From assembly GCA_024707075.1 (NCBI GenBank), contig JANQAK010000003.1, positions 62,001 through 126,000 of the forward strand: a DNA stretch of 64,000 nt, in the 5' to 3' direction. The notes beneath the pieces are model-generated. The model worked only from the letters and a program-made list of their open reading frames with translations. It was not told the origin of the DNA and did no database searches. Source of the DNA: Afipia sp. (GTDB lineage: Bacteria > Pseudomonadota > Alphaproteobacteria > Rhizobiales > Xanthobacteraceae). Every line of letters starts with the position of its first letter. The stretch's first letter is position 1. The position numbers and the translations under genes were made by a program. Positions 30,615-40,649 of the stretch are shown here, piece by piece.

Positions 30615-30781
30615 CTAGTGGTCCGGTTCTGACATTCGCTCCCCGTTTCAGCGGGCACGTTTGCGAATGTCAGAACCAAAGGACCACTAGCAATTATATG
30701 TTTCTAGTGGAATTTTGGATTTGGCATTCGCGTTGCCGTCCCGCTGCTTGCGTGACGCGAATGCCAAATCCATTCCACTAG
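30615..30781. repeat. Composite CTAG hairpin element, A-B orientation
   Basis: Two hairpins of 76 and 78 bases (30615-30690, 30704-30781) separated by a 13-base AT-rich spacer. Each begins CTAGTGG and ends CCACTAG and contains CATTCGC paired with GCGAATG. Hairpin A opens CTAGTGGTCCGGTTCTGAC; hairpin B opens CTAGTGGAATTTTGGATTT. One arm of each has three extra T. A second composite at 41695 has the order B-A. The pair occupies most of the 340-base gap between scpB and tatA; bases 30488-30614 show nothing else. Confidence 0.92.
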
Positions 30782-30827
30782 TCAGAAATGGCTGGAAATC
30801 CCGGTCGCGTGTTTGGAGGACGGCAGT

Positions 30828-31067
30828 ATGGGTTCGTTTAGCATCTGGCACTGGATCGTCGTGATCGGCGTTGTCCTGCTGCTGTTCGGCCGCGGCAAGA
30901 TCTCGGACCTGATGGGCGACGTCGCGCAGGGCATCAAGGCCTTCAAGAAGGGCATGGCGGACGACGAGGTGAAGCCCGCCGAGAAGACCGATCCGGTCAA
31001 GACCATCGACAGCGCGCCGTCGGCCACCACGTCCCAGCGGAGCGATGTCGGCAGCAAGGCGGTCTGA
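30828..31067 (+). CDS. tatA: Sec-independent translocase protein TatA
   Basis: Pore-forming/membrane-thinning subunit of the twin-arginine translocase, 79 residues. A short N-terminal transmembrane helix ([20 protein letters not shown]) with the conserved [20 protein letters not shown] hinge and amphipathic helix is diagnostic of TatA, and a charged tail follows. ATG 30828 is preceded by GGAGG; the frame is also open from a TTG 15 bases upstream. First gene of tatABC, 46 bases after a composite repeat that must lie in or near its promoter. Confidence 0.96.
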   Translation: MGSFSIWHWIVVIGVVLLLFGRGKISDLMGDVAQGIKAFKKGMADDEVKPAEKTDPVKTIDSAPSATTSQRSDVGSKAV

Positions 31068-31129
31068 CGTTCCGGAACGTCGCGTTTCCTGAGTGAGTGC
31101 GGGGCACGGCCCCGCGGGCGGAATTTTCC

Positions 31130-31576
31130 ATGTTCGACATCGGGTGGAGTGAACTGGTCGTCATCGGCGTGGTCGCGCTGATCGCCATCGGCCCGAAAGA
31201 GCTTCCCGGCGTGTTGCGCATGGTCGGGCAGTGGATCGGCAAGGCGCGCCGCATGGCCTCGGAATTCCAGGGCCAGTTCAACGAGGCGATGCGCGAAGCG
31301 GAAATGGCCGACATCAAGAAGACCTTCGACGACGCGTCCGCCGCCGCGAAGGATCTGTCGCCGGTCAATCTTCTGACCTCGATCGAGAAATACGGCGAGG
31401 ACGCGCTGAAAACCGATCCGCCGGTGACGCCGACCACACCCGAGCCGCCGACGCCGGCGACGTTCGTGGAAGCCGAGGCACATGCGCCGGCACCGCAAAT
31501 TCCCGAGCCTGCGCCCGTGCCGGTCTCTGACGCCCAAATCTCTGACACTCAAGTGCCGGACGCCAAAGCGTCATGA
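31130..31576 (+). CDS. tatB: Sec-independent translocase protein TatB
   Basis: Substrate-receptor partner of TatC, 148 residues. The N terminus [20 protein letters not shown] is followed by the invariant [20 protein letters not shown]. This Glu/Pro arrangement and the longer proline/alanine-rich tail separate TatB from TatA. The tail (about 90-148) is low complexity and acidic. Its stop overlaps the tatC start (ATGA), so the two are translationally coupled. Confidence 0.95.
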   Translation: MFDIGWSELVVIGVVALIAIGPKELPGVLRMVGQWIGKARRMASEFQGQFNEAMREAEMADIKKTFDDASAAAKDLSPVNLLTSIEKYGEDALKTDPPVTPTTPEPPTPATFVEAEAHAPAPQIPEPAPVPVSDAQISDTQVPDAKAS

Positions 31577-32400
31577 GCGCCGAAGACATCGAAGCCACCA
31601 AGGCCCCTTTGATGGAGCACCTGATCGAGCTGCGCTCGCGGCTCATCAAGGCGCTGCTGGCCTTCGCGCTCGCTTTCATCTTCTGCTTCTTCTTCGCCAA
31701 GCAGATCTACAACGTGCTGGTGTGGCCGTTCGTCTGGGTCGCGGGGCCGGAGAATTCCAAGTTCATCTACACCGCGCTGCTGGAATACTTTCTCACGCAA
31801 TTGAAGCTCGCCATGTTCGGCGCGGGCTTCATCTCGTTCCCGGTGATCGCCGCGCAGATCTACATGTTCGTCGCGCCCGGTCTCTACAAGCACGAGCGCG
31901 GCGCGTTCCTGCCATACCTGATAGCGACGCCGATTTTCTTCGCGCTGGGGTCATTGCTGGTCTATTTCCTCGTGCTGCCGATGCTGATCCGCTTCTCGCT
32001 CGGCATGCAGCAGGTCGGCGGCGCGGACACCGCGCAGATCGCGCTCTTGCCCAAGGTCGGCGAATATCTCTCGCTGATGATGTCGCTGATCTTCGCCTTC
32101 GGCATCGCGTTCCAGTTGCCGGTGGTGCTGACGCTGCTGGGGCGGATCGGAATCATCACGTCGAAGCAGTTGCGCGAGAAGCGGCGCTATTTCATCGTCG
32201 TGGCGTTCATCATCGCCGCGGTGCTGACGCCGCCGGATGTCATCAGCCAGGCCTCGCTGGCGATCCCGCTCTTGATCCTCTACGAAGGCTCGATCATCGC
32301 GGTCGGTATCGTGGAGAAGAAGGCCGCCAAGCCTGCGACCGGCGCCACCCCGCCGGCCGACGCGCCGCCGACGCCTCCCGCCACGACGCCTGCGGAGTAG
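31573..32400 (+). CDS. tatC: Sec-independent translocase protein TatC
   Basis: Polytopic core of the Tat receptor, which binds twin-arginine signal peptides; 275 residues with six predicted helices. The N-terminal region [20 protein letters not shown] and the conserved [19 protein letters not shown] loop, with its glutamate, form the signal-recognition surface. The C terminus is alanine/proline rich. A fumarylacetoacetase-family protein at 55.5 kb has a possible Tat signal and could be a client. Confidence 0.96.
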   Translation: MSAEDIEATKAPLMEHLIELRSRLIKALLAFALAFIFCFFFAKQIYNVLVWPFVWVAGPENSKFIYTALLEYFLTQLKLAMFGAGFISFPVIAAQIYMFVAPGLYKHERGAFLPYLIATPIFFALGSLLVYFLVLPMLIRFSLGMQQVGGADTAQIALLPKVGEYLSLMMSLIFAFGIAFQLPVVLTLLGRIGIITSKQLREKRRYFIVVAFIIAAVLTPPDVISQASLAIPLLILYEGSIIAVGIVEKKAAKPATGATPPADAPPTPPATTPAE

Positions 32401-32429
32401 GGCTGATCCCTCTGCTCCTTTGGTAAGCC

Positions 32430-32572
32430 CGTCACCCTGAGGTGCGCGCTCTTGCGCGCCTCGAAGGGCGACGGCGTCACGCGCGGGTCTGCCATCCTTC
32501 GAGGCTCGCCGCCATAGCAGGCGTAGCCTGCGTAAACTTGGCTACGGTGACGGCTCGCACCTCAGGATGACG
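32430..32572. repeat. Palindromic repeat, GTCATCCTGAGGTGCG family
   Basis: Left arm CGTCACCCTGAGGTGCGCGC (32430) pairs with GCTCGCACCTCAGGATGACG ending at 32572; inner arms GCGCCTCGAAGGGCG and CCTTCGAGGCTCGCC. A related copy is at 34182, so serS is bracketed by two members of the same family. With the repeat at 32633 it fills the 330-base gap between tatC and serS. Confidence 0.88.
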
Positions 32573-32632
32573 GCTTCAGCGGGCGATTTTGCGGTGTTCG
32601 TTCAGTTATCATTGCTGCCACACACCCGATTC

Positions 32633-32716
32633 GTCATGCTCGGGCTTGACCCGGGCATCCACCACTTGTTCTAACCCTCGCAGAAACAGCACTGATGGCC
32701 GGGAAAGCCCGGCCAT
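32633..32716. repeat. Palindromic repeat, GTCATGCTCGGGC family
   Basis: GTCATGCTCGGGCTTGACCC forms a hairpin at the left, and GGCCGGGAAAGCCCGGCC a second hairpin at the right before CATGAC. The outermost GTCATG and CATGAC are complementary. It ends 15 bases before the serS ATG, so it is in the serS leader. Confidence 0.75.
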
Positions 32717-32718
32717 GA

Positions 32719-34173
<1,455 letters not shown>

Positions 34174-34181
34174 ACCTCAGC

Positions 34182-34286
34182 CCGTCATCCTGAGGTGCGA
34201 GCCGCACTTGCGGCGAGCCTCGAAGGATGCGGGCAAACGACGTCGCCCTTCGAGGGCCGCGCTTCGCGCAGCCACCTCAGGGTGAC
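34182..34286. repeat. Palindromic repeat, GTCATCCTGAGGTGCG family
   Basis: CGTCATCCTGAGGTGCGAGC on the left pairs with GCAGCCACCTCAGGGTGACG on the right; inner arms GAGCCTCGAAGGATG and CGCCCTTCGAGGGCCGC. It starts nine bases after the serS stop and ends 28 bases before the surE start. It is related to the element before serS. Confidence 0.88.
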
Positions 34287-34313
34287 GTCGGCCTCGGGAG
34301 AAAAGGATATAGA

Positions 34314-35081
34314 ATGCGCATTCTCTGCACCAACGACGACGGCATCCACGCGCCGGGTCTTCAGATCATCGAGCAGATTGCGAAGCAACTGTCCGACGAC
34401 GTCTGGATCGTCGCGCCCGAACTCGACCAGTCCGGCGTCTCGCACTCGCTGTCGCTGAACGACCCGCTGCGCCTGCGCGAAATCGACGAGCGCCGCTTCG
34501 CGGTGCGCGGCACGCCGACCGATTGCGTCATCATGGGATCGCGCCACCTCGTCGGCGACAAGCAGCCGGACCTCGTGCTGTCGGGCGTCAACAAGGGCCG
34601 CAACGTCGCGGAGGACGTGGTCTATTCCGGCACCATCGCCGGCGCGCTGGAAGGCACCATTCTCGGTCTGCCGTCGTTCGCGCTGTCGCAGGAATTCTCA
34701 CTGGAGACGCGCAACAAGCCGCTGTGGGACACCGCGCTGAAATACGGCGCGGACGTGATCCGCAACGTGATGAAGCTCGGCGTGCCGCGCGATACCGTCA
34801 TCAACGTCAACTTTCCGGCGTGCGGACCCGACGAGGTCAAGGGCGTCATCGTCACCCGGCAGGGCAAGCGCAATCTGGGCTTCCTCAAGATCGACAGCCG
34901 CCGCGACGGCCGCGGCAATCCGTATTACTGGATCGGCTTCGAGAAGCTGGCGGTGATCGACGTTCCGGCGGAAGGCACCGACTTGGCCGCGCTCCGCGAC
35001 AACTTCGTCTCGGTCACGCCGTTGCGGCTCGACCGCACCGATATGGTGTTTTCGGAAAAGCTCAGGGACGTGTTGAAGTAA
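34314..35081 (+). CDS. surE: 5'/3'-nucleotidase SurE
   Basis: Metal-dependent nucleoside monophosphatase linked to stationary-phase survival, 255 residues. The N terminus MRILCTNDDGIHAPGLQIIE contains the conserved metal-binding Asp-Asp pair. SGVSHSLSL, RGTPTDCVIMG and LSGVNKGRNVAEDVVYSGTI (second metal site and dimer motif) follow. ATG 34314 follows AAAAGGATATAG; the open frame extends upstream through repeat sequence only. It is in the customary serS-surE-pcm order, interrupted here by a divergent response-regulator gene. Confidence 0.96.
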   Translation: MRILCTNDDGIHAPGLQIIEQIAKQLSDDVWIVAPELDQSGVSHSLSLNDPLRLREIDERRFAVRGTPTDCVIMGSRHLVGDKQPDLVLSGVNKGRNVAEDVVYSGTIAGALEGTILGLPSFALSQEFSLETRNKPLWDTALKYGADVIRNVMKLGVPRDTVINVNFPACGPDEVKGVIVTRQGKRNLGFLKIDSRRDGRGNPYYWIGFEKLAVIDVPAEGTDLAALRDNFVSVTPLRLDRTDMVFSEKLRDVLK

Positions 35082-35102
35082 TCGTTGCGGCTTCGCCACG
35101 CA

Positions 35103-35215
35103 CGTCATTCCGGACATCGCGCCTTTGCGCGATGATCCGGAATCCCGAAAGAGTTCATCGGAAACAACCATGGGATTCCGGGTTCGCTCGCAAGCGTTCG
35201 CGCCCCGGAATGACG
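35103..35215. repeat. Palindromic repeat, CGTCATTCCGG family
   Basis: CGTCATTCCGGACATCGCGC at the left and GCGCCCCGGAATGACG at the right are complementary ends, with inner ATCCGGAATCCC and GGGATTCCGGGT. It is followed at 35229-35262 by a partial copy of the GTAGCCCGGAT family. It lies between convergent surE and the response regulator. Confidence 0.88.
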
Positions 35216-35271
35216 GAGCCAAGAGGCGATAGCCCGGATGGAGCAAGGCGAAATCCAGCGGCGAGAATGAC

Positions 35272-35655
35272 CTACGCCGCGACGCCCTTCAGCACGCTCT
35301 CGATGGTGCGCGCCAGCGTTTCGATCTGGAAGGGTTTCTGAATCGTCGGGCGGTCGCGGAATTTTTCCGGCAGGCCCTGCGCGCCGTAGCCGGTGGCGAA
35401 CACGAAGGGCAGCCCGCGCAACTGCACGGCCTCGGCCACCGGGGTGATGACCTTGCCGTTGACGTTCACGTCGAGGATGGCGATGTCGAAATCGGTGACC
35501 TGCACCAGTCTGACGGCCTCGTCGATGTCGCCGGCTTCGGCGGCAATGGTGTAACCGATCTCTTCAAGCATGTCGGCGACCATCATGCGGATCATGACTT
35601 CGTCTTCGACCAGCAGAACCGATCGCCGTACCGCTGCTTTCAATACGCCCGGCAT
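35272..35655 (-). CDS. Single-domain response regulator (receiver only)
   Basis: A 127-residue CheY-like receiver with no output domain. The acidic pocket is in SVLLVEDEVMIRMMVADML, the phospho-acceptor is D62 in DIAILDVNVNG, and the conserved threonine/lysine region is FVFATGYG and IQKPFQIETL. Such stand-alone receivers act as phosphate sinks or by protein contact. The VEDEVMIR start is typical of those paired with HWE-type histidine kinases in rhizobia, but no kinase is in the window. It diverges from pcm. Confidence 0.92.
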   Translation of the reverse strand: MPGVLKAAVRRSVLLVEDEVMIRMMVADMLEEIGYTIAAEAGDIDEAVRLVQVTDFDIAILDVNVNGKVITPVAEAVQLRGLPFVFATGYGAQGLPEKFRDRPTIQKPFQIETLARTIESVLKGVAA

Positions 35656-35843
35656 CTGTGCCCCAAACGATTAATCCTGAAGTATCCACTGCTGGAATAA
35701 CATAATTATCCAGCGCATAACTTACATCCGAAAGATAGGTTCCGGCAAAGGGAACCTGTTTTAGGGAGGACGGTCCCGGCCGCCGCGTCAAATACATACC
35801 AGCAATCGGATACTCGCCTGTCGTCCTCCAGCCATTGATCGCC

Positions 35844-36497
35844 ATGCCGTCGCCCCAGCCCACGCCACACGAAAAGATGATGTTTCAGCTCAACCTGCGG
35901 CAGCGCGGGATCAGCGATCAGGCCGTGCTGAAGGCGATGGAAGACGTGCCGCGCGAGCTGTTCGTCCCCGCCGCCGACCGTGCTTATGCCTATCGCGACA
36001 CGGCGCTGGGGATCGCCTGCGGCCAGACCATCAGCCAGCCGTTCGTCGTGGCCTACATGACCGAACAGCTCGACCTGCGCCCCGAGCACCGGGTGCTGGA
36101 GATCGGGACGGGGTCCGGCTACCAGGCGGCGATCCTGTCGAGGCTCGCCCGGGAAGTGGTGACGCTGGAGCGGTTTCGCACGCTGGCCGACCGCGCCCGG
36201 CTGGTCCTCAAGGAGCTTGGCTATCGCAATGTGGACGTGATCATCGGCGACGGCTTCGACGTGCCGGAGACGCTGGGCACCTTCGACCGCATCATCGTGA
36301 CCGCGGCGATGGAGGAGATCCCGGAGGCGCTGCTTGCGCGGCTGGAGCCGGGCGGCGTCCTGATCGCGCCGGTTGGGCCAATGGACGACCGGCAGGTTCT
36401 CACCCGTGTGGTCCGGTCGGGCGACAGGTTCGACCGGCAGGAACTCATGGCCGTGCGCTTCGTGCCCGCGCTGCAAGGCGTCGCGCGCGAGCTGTGA
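35844..36497 (+). CDS. pcm: Protein-L-isoaspartate O-methyltransferase
   Basis: Methylates isoaspartyl residues in damaged proteins with S-adenosylmethionine, 217 residues. The N-terminal [19 protein letters not shown] and [17 protein letters not shown] regions, SAM motif I in [19 protein letters not shown] and the later [18 protein letters not shown] are characteristic. ATG 35844 is chosen; a TTG nine bases before is the only upstream alternative. It lies next to surE, as in many proteobacteria, although a response regulator has been placed between them. Confidence 0.95.
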   Translation: MPSPQPTPHEKMMFQLNLRQRGISDQAVLKAMEDVPRELFVPAADRAYAYRDTALGIACGQTISQPFVVAYMTEQLDLRPEHRVLEIGTGSGYQAAILSRLAREVVTLERFRTLADRARLVLKELGYRNVDVIIGDGFDVPETLGTFDRIIVTAAMEEIPEALLARLEPGGVLIAPVGPMDDRQVLTRVVRSGDRFDRQELMAVRFVPALQGVAREL

Positions 36498-36602
36498 ATT
36501 GCATTCGGCCTTGTGAAAGCAGGCGGATTTGGAGCCTTAAAGAGTTATTTACTCGGCGTGTGTTTACTCAAATTTGTATTAGTTGCGTACAAGTGAGTAA
36601 CC

Positions 36603-37937
36603 ATGTCCCGCTTCGTCGAGTTGATAAGCTCGCGCCATGCGCCGCATTTCGTGGTTCTGGCGCTCGTCTCGGTCGGGTTTGGCGGATGCAGCGCCGACAC
36701 CTCGACGCGGTTCTCGGACAGCTCATTCTCGAACCCATTCGCGTCGCGCAACGACGCGCCGCAATCCACGGGTTCGGTTCCGCAGCAAAATTATCAGCAG
36801 CCGCCCCGCGAGCTTCCGCAATACAGCCGGCCGCGCTCCGCGCCGATCGTTTCCGCTCCGTTGTCCTATCCCTCGGGTCCCGTTGCGACCTCGGGCGGGG
36901 GCAGGGGCATGGCGTCCTACACGCCGCCGCCGTCCCCCATCGAGACCACGGGAAGCGTCGCGCCGCGTTCGGTCGCGGCGACCTCCGGATGGAATCGCGA
37001 GGGCGGCACCACGATCATCGTCGGCACCGCCGACACGCTCGATGTCATTTCCAAGCGCTACAATGTTCCGTCGGCTGAAATCCTGAAAGCCAACGGCTAC
37101 GGCGGACCGCGCGTTCTGCAACCGGGGCAGCAGCTCATCATTCCGCGCCGCACGGCAAGCGCCGCGCCGCCGGCCCTGTCGCCTGCGCCGGGCACGAAAG
37201 TCGCCGCCGGACTTCCGTCTGCCGTGCACGTCGTCAAGCCCGGCGACACGCTGATGAATCTCTCGCGCCGTCATAACATTCCGCCGGCGCAACTCGCCGC
37301 CGCCAACCATATCCCGGTGACGACGCAGCTCAAGATCGGCAGCAAGATCAACATTCCCGGCGGCAAGACCGCTGCGGCCGCACCCGCGCTGCAGGTGGTT
37401 GCGGAAGCGCCGAAGCCGGTCATCGCCGCCGCACCTGCGGCGAAGCCTGTCGCGGTTGCGCAGGCCGAGCCGCAGCAGAAGGCGCGCGTCGCCACCGAAG
37501 CCAACGATTTGCCGGAAGCCCAGTCGCCCGTGAAGGCGGCGGACGCCACCAACGCATTGCCGACGTTCCGCTGGCCGGTGCGCGGCCGCGTCATCACGGC
37601 TTACGGCGCGAAGACCAATGGCAAGCAGAACGACGGCATCAATGTCGCCGTTCCTGAAGGCACGCCGGTGAAGGCCGCGGAAGACGGCGTGGTCGCCTAT
37701 TCGGGCAACGAACTCAAAGGTTATGGCAATCTGATCCTGGTGCGGCACTCCAACGGTTATGTCACCGCGTATGCCCACGCGAGTGAACTGATGGTGAAGC
37801 GCGGTGATACGATCAAGCGCGGCCAGGTGATTGCCAAATCGGGTCAGACGGGAGAGGTGGGGTCGCCGCAGCTTCACTTCGAGATCCGCAAAGGATCTTC
37901 AGCCGTCGACCCGCTTCAATTCCTGAACGGGGCATAA
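36603..37937 (+). CDS. NlpD-like LysM/M23 lipoprotein, degenerate peptidase site
   Basis: An outer-membrane-type lipoprotein of 444 residues. The lipobox is LALVSVGFGGC, with the acyl cysteine near residue 30. Two LysM glycan-binding domains lie at about 140-185 (DTLDVISKRYNVPSAEILKA) and 208-255 (GDTLMNLSRRHNIPPAQLAA), and an M23 (LytM) domain occupies about 320-444. Its metal motif reads NDGIN (N343, N347) where active enzymes have HxxxD, and QLH replaces HLH, so it is probably inactive as a peptidase. This is the state of NlpD and EnvC, which instead activate cell-separation amidases. The surE-pcm-nlpD order supports that identity. Confidence 0.92.
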   Translation: MSRFVELISSRHAPHFVVLALVSVGFGGCSADTSTRFSDSSFSNPFASRNDAPQSTGSVPQQNYQQPPRELPQYSRPRSAPIVSAPLSYPSGPVATSGGGRGMASYTPPPSPIETTGSVAPRSVAATSGWNREGGTTIIVGTADTLDVISKRYNVPSAEILKANGYGGPRVLQPGQQLIIPRRTASAAPPALSPAPGTKVAAGLPSAVHVVKPGDTLMNLSRRHNIPPAQLAAANHIPVTTQLKIGSKINIPGGKTAAAAPALQVVAEAPKPVIAAAPAAKPVAVAQAEPQQKARVATEANDLPEAQSPVKAADATNALPTFRWPVRGRVITAYGAKTNGKQNDGINVAVPEGTPVKAAEDGVVAYSGNELKGYGNLILVRHSNGYVTAYAHASELMVKRGDTIKRGQVIAKSGQTGEVGSPQLHFEIRKGSSAVDPLQFLNGA

Positions 37938-37959
37938 GGCAGAGTTCGGTCTCTCTCCG

Positions 37960-38084
37960 CGTCGTCCCGGCGAACGCCGGGACCCATAATCCCTGAGCCA
38001 TTGATTTATCGCGATGGCCGGGCAATCTCCTCCATCATCATCGCCACATTCGGGGTGATGGGTCCCGGCGTTCGCCGGGACGAC
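37960..38084. repeat. Palindromic repeat, CGTCGTCCCGGCG family
   Basis: CGTCGTCCCGGCGAACGCCG at the left is answered by CGGCGTTCGCCGGGACGAC at the right; each half also folds on itself (CCCGGCGAACGCCGGG). It begins 23 bases after the M23 gene stop, and the next gene starts 38 bases beyond it. Confidence 0.9.
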
Positions 38085-38121
38085 AAGGGGGAATTTTGCT
38101 CGCGGGTAAGGACAATTCCGG

Positions 38122-38868
38122 GTGACCGACGAAACGGGATGGCTGACGGTTATTTTCCTGCTCGTCGCCTTGCTGTACGCGTCGGTCGGCCAGGCCGGTG
38201 CGACCGGATATCTTGCGGCAATGGGGCTGTTCCAGCTCGCGCCATCCACCATGAAGACCACGGCGCTGTCTCTCAATCTTCTCGTGGCGGCGATCGGGAC
38301 GTACCAGTTCTGGCGCAACGGTCTGTTGTCGTGGCGCACCTTCTATCCCTTCGGCGTGCTTGGAATTCCGTTCTCGCTGGCGGGCGGCGCGGTGCAGATG
38401 CCGGCGCACGCCTACTATCCGGTGGTGGGCGTCATTCTGTTGCTTTCCGCCGCGCAGGTGGTTCGTTCGGCCATCACGACCAATAAGGACACGGACCTGA
38501 CGCCTGCGGAGCCTCCGTTTATTCCTGCGCTGCTCACCGGCGCTGTGATCGGATTTATCTCAGGCACCACCGGGACGGGAGGCGGGGTTTTTCTGGCGCC
38601 GGCGATCCTCGCCATGAACTGGGTCAGCGTCCGCCGGACAGCGGCGGTGACGGCGGCCTACAACCTGCTGAACTCGGCGGCCGCGCTGATCGGCGCCTAC
38701 GGCATTCTCGGCTCGCTGCCGCCCGCGCTGCCGGTCTGGCTCGTTGCCGTCGGCGTCGGCGGCACGATCGGGTCTTTCATCGGCAGCCGTTATCTTCCCG
38801 AAAGCGCGCTGCGCTACATTTTGGCAGTCATCCTCTTCGGATCCGGCATCAAGCTGGTGCTGAGTTGA
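38122..38868 (+). CDS. TauE/SafE family permease
   Basis: An inner-membrane protein of 248 residues with about eight hydrophobic segments, of the TauE/SafE (sulfite exporter) family. The repeated glycine-rich motifs near the start of each half are SVGQAGATGYLAAMGLF and ISGTTGTGGGVFLAPAI. The family exports or imports small sulfonated or sulfur anions, but this substrate cannot be inferred. The start is GTG 38122, with AAGGA about ten bases upstream. It is a single gene between repeats and a convergent L,D-transpeptidase gene; the C terminus GSGIKLVLS is usual. Confidence 0.88.
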   Translation: MTDETGWLTVIFLLVALLYASVGQAGATGYLAAMGLFQLAPSTMKTTALSLNLLVAAIGTYQFWRNGLLSWRTFYPFGVLGIPFSLAGGAVQMPAHAYYPVVGVILLLSAAQVVRSAITTNKDTDLTPAEPPFIPALLTGAVIGFISGTTGTGGGVFLAPAILAMNWVSVRRTAAVTAAYNLLNSAAALIGAYGILGSLPPALPVWLVAVGVGGTIGSFIGSRYLPESALRYILAVILFGSGIKLVLS

Positions 38869-38941
38869 CGGTGGCTGTCACGTCATTGCGGGCCGCACAC
38901 CCATCCGGCTTGCCAATTCCCGCATCATCCGCTGCGTCTTT

Positions 38942-40498
38942 TCACCAGCCTTGCTGCACCGGAGGAAAGAACTGGCGGCCGCCCCGCCGCGCATTGCTCG
39001 GTTGGGGATTCGGATTGCGCTGGAAAAGGAAGCCGAAGCCGTCGTCCTGTTGGTTGCCGTTGCCCCAGCCGTTGTCATCCGCCATGAGGACCTCGCTCGG
39101 CCTGCGTGTGATGAAGCCGCCCTGGGGCTGGTCGCTCAGCACCGCGACAAACTCGGTGCGATAGTTGGTCTCCTCGCTCAGGGGCTCGTCGGAGACCACG
39201 ATCGAGGATCGCGGCAATGCGGTTGGCGCGATGCGATCGAGGACTTCCTTCGGGATGGTGATGCGGTCGAGTGCACTTTTGGCGTCATCCCCGTTCTCGA
39301 TGGTGACGGCGGTCCAGCGCAGGCCCGCGTCGCTGCGCGCCACCGCCGTGAACACATGCGTGCCGAGGGGTTTGCCGGGATCGCGGATCGTGACCGGAAC
39401 GTCGATGGTCGCATCGAACACCTCGCCGCCGCCGTCCGGCGCCGGCTTGTGCGTGTTGCGCCGGACGTAAAGCGTCCGCGTCGCACGGCTGACGTAGATC
39501 GAGACCGGCTCGAGCGCGAGCTTTGCGTCGAGCGCCGCCTTTGCGATGTCGGCCTTTTTTGTCTGAGCCGCCTTGGCCGCGTCCTTTGCCGCGGCGGCGG
39601 CGTCGAGCTTCGACGATGCGTCCGCCTTGGCGGTGCCGAACTGGGTGCCCAGCTCCGCTGCTTTGGCGGCGGCCTTTTGCTTGCGGTCCTCAGCCTTTGC
39701 CCTGGCCTGGTCGGTCTTGGCCGCAGCCAACGCCTTGTCGGCGGCGGCGAGTTCGGCGTCGGCCCGCGCCTTGAGCCGCTCCAGCTTGCGCAGAGACGCT
39801 GCGAGCGGCGCGGAGTCGCGGGCCGCTGTCGCAGCCGTCTTCCTGGCCGCGTCTGCCGCCGTGGCAGCGTCCGCGGCCTCGCGTGACAGCGTCTCGGCCT
39901 TTGCCGGAGCAGCCGCGACGGCCTCCGCGTTCGGCATGAAAAGGGACAGCGTGGGGTGAGAAAAGTCGACCGGGGCAGCATCGTCCGGCGAGATGATGAC
40001 GCGCATTCCGATCCGGGTCTTGTCGAACAGTTTCTCCGCAAAGCCGTAAGGCATTCGCACACAGCCGTGCGAGGCCGCATAGCCGGGCAACGGCCCGCCG
40101 TGCAGCGCGAGGCCGTTCCAGGTGATGCGCTGCATGTTCGGCATCCAGGCATCGTCATACATGGTCGAGCGGTGGTCCTTGTCCTTCTCGACGATGGCGA
40201 AGACGCCGGCTGGCGTCTCGCGCTCCTTGACGCCGGTCGACACCGGCGCACGCAGGATCCAGCCCTCGGCGTCATAGAGCGTGACCTGCTGGCTCTTGAT
40301 CGACACGATCGCCATGATCGGTTCGCCTGCCTCGCGCGGCGCCGTTGTTTCGACGGGTTGCGCGCGGCGCGCCGGTTTCGCTGCGGCGTCGGCGGTTGGT
40401 GCGACCAGCGCGGCCATGGCCGTGAACGCTACAACGGCTGAATATCCCCAATGGCGTATTGCCCCCGAGGATTTCCCCGACGTCCATCGATTCAGCAT
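38942..40498 (-). CDS. L,D-transpeptidase with second YkuD-like domain
   Basis: An exported 518-residue protein. A signal peptide (about 15-38, ending PTADAAA) precedes a YkuD L,D-transpeptidase domain (about 60-175) with H133 and the active-site SHGCVRM (C146), used for 3-3 crosslinks or protein-peptidoglycan linkage. Next is an Ala/Lys-rich helical, probably coiled-coil, section (about 185-325). A second segment (about 330-470, EPVSIYVSRATRTLYVRR, IRDPGKPLGTHVFTAVARSD) resembles the front of another YkuD domain but lacks a His-Gly-Cys motif. The tail is rich in Asn/Gly/Pro. Single-gene unit; cell-wall function is secure, the second domain is inference. Confidence 0.9.
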   Translation of the reverse strand: MLNRWTSGKSSGAIRHWGYSAVVAFTAMAALVAPTADAAAKPARRAQPVETTAPREAGEPIMAIVSIKSQQVTLYDAEGWILRAPVSTGVKERETPAGVFAIVEKDKDHRSTMYDDAWMPNMQRITWNGLALHGGPLPGYAASHGCVRMPYGFAEKLFDKTRIGMRVIISPDDAAPVDFSHPTLSLFMPNAEAVAAAPAKAETLSREAADAATAADAARKTAATAARDSAPLAASLRKLERLKARADAELAAADKALAAAKTDQARAKAEDRKQKAAAKAAELGTQFGTAKADASSKLDAAAAAKDAAKAAQTKKADIAKAALDAKLALEPVSIYVSRATRTLYVRRNTHKPAPDGGGEVFDATIDVPVTIRDPGKPLGTHVFTAVARSDAGLRWTAVTIENGDDAKSALDRITIPKEVLDRIAPTALPRSSIVVSDEPLSEETNYRTEFVAVLSDQPQGGFITRRPSEVLMADDNGWGNGNQQDDGFGFLFQRNPNPQPSNARRGGRQFFPPVQQGW

Positions 40499-40649
40499 TC
40501 CATTCCCCGTTGCAGTGCCTGTCCGCCGCCGTGGCCAACCTCACATATCCGACTCGTGAGAAACAAGCATGCTAGCAACGGAAATGGGCGCTTTGCGGGC
40601 CTCACGCGATGGACGTTGGCCACCGACAGCGAATCGACGGGCAGGCGCG

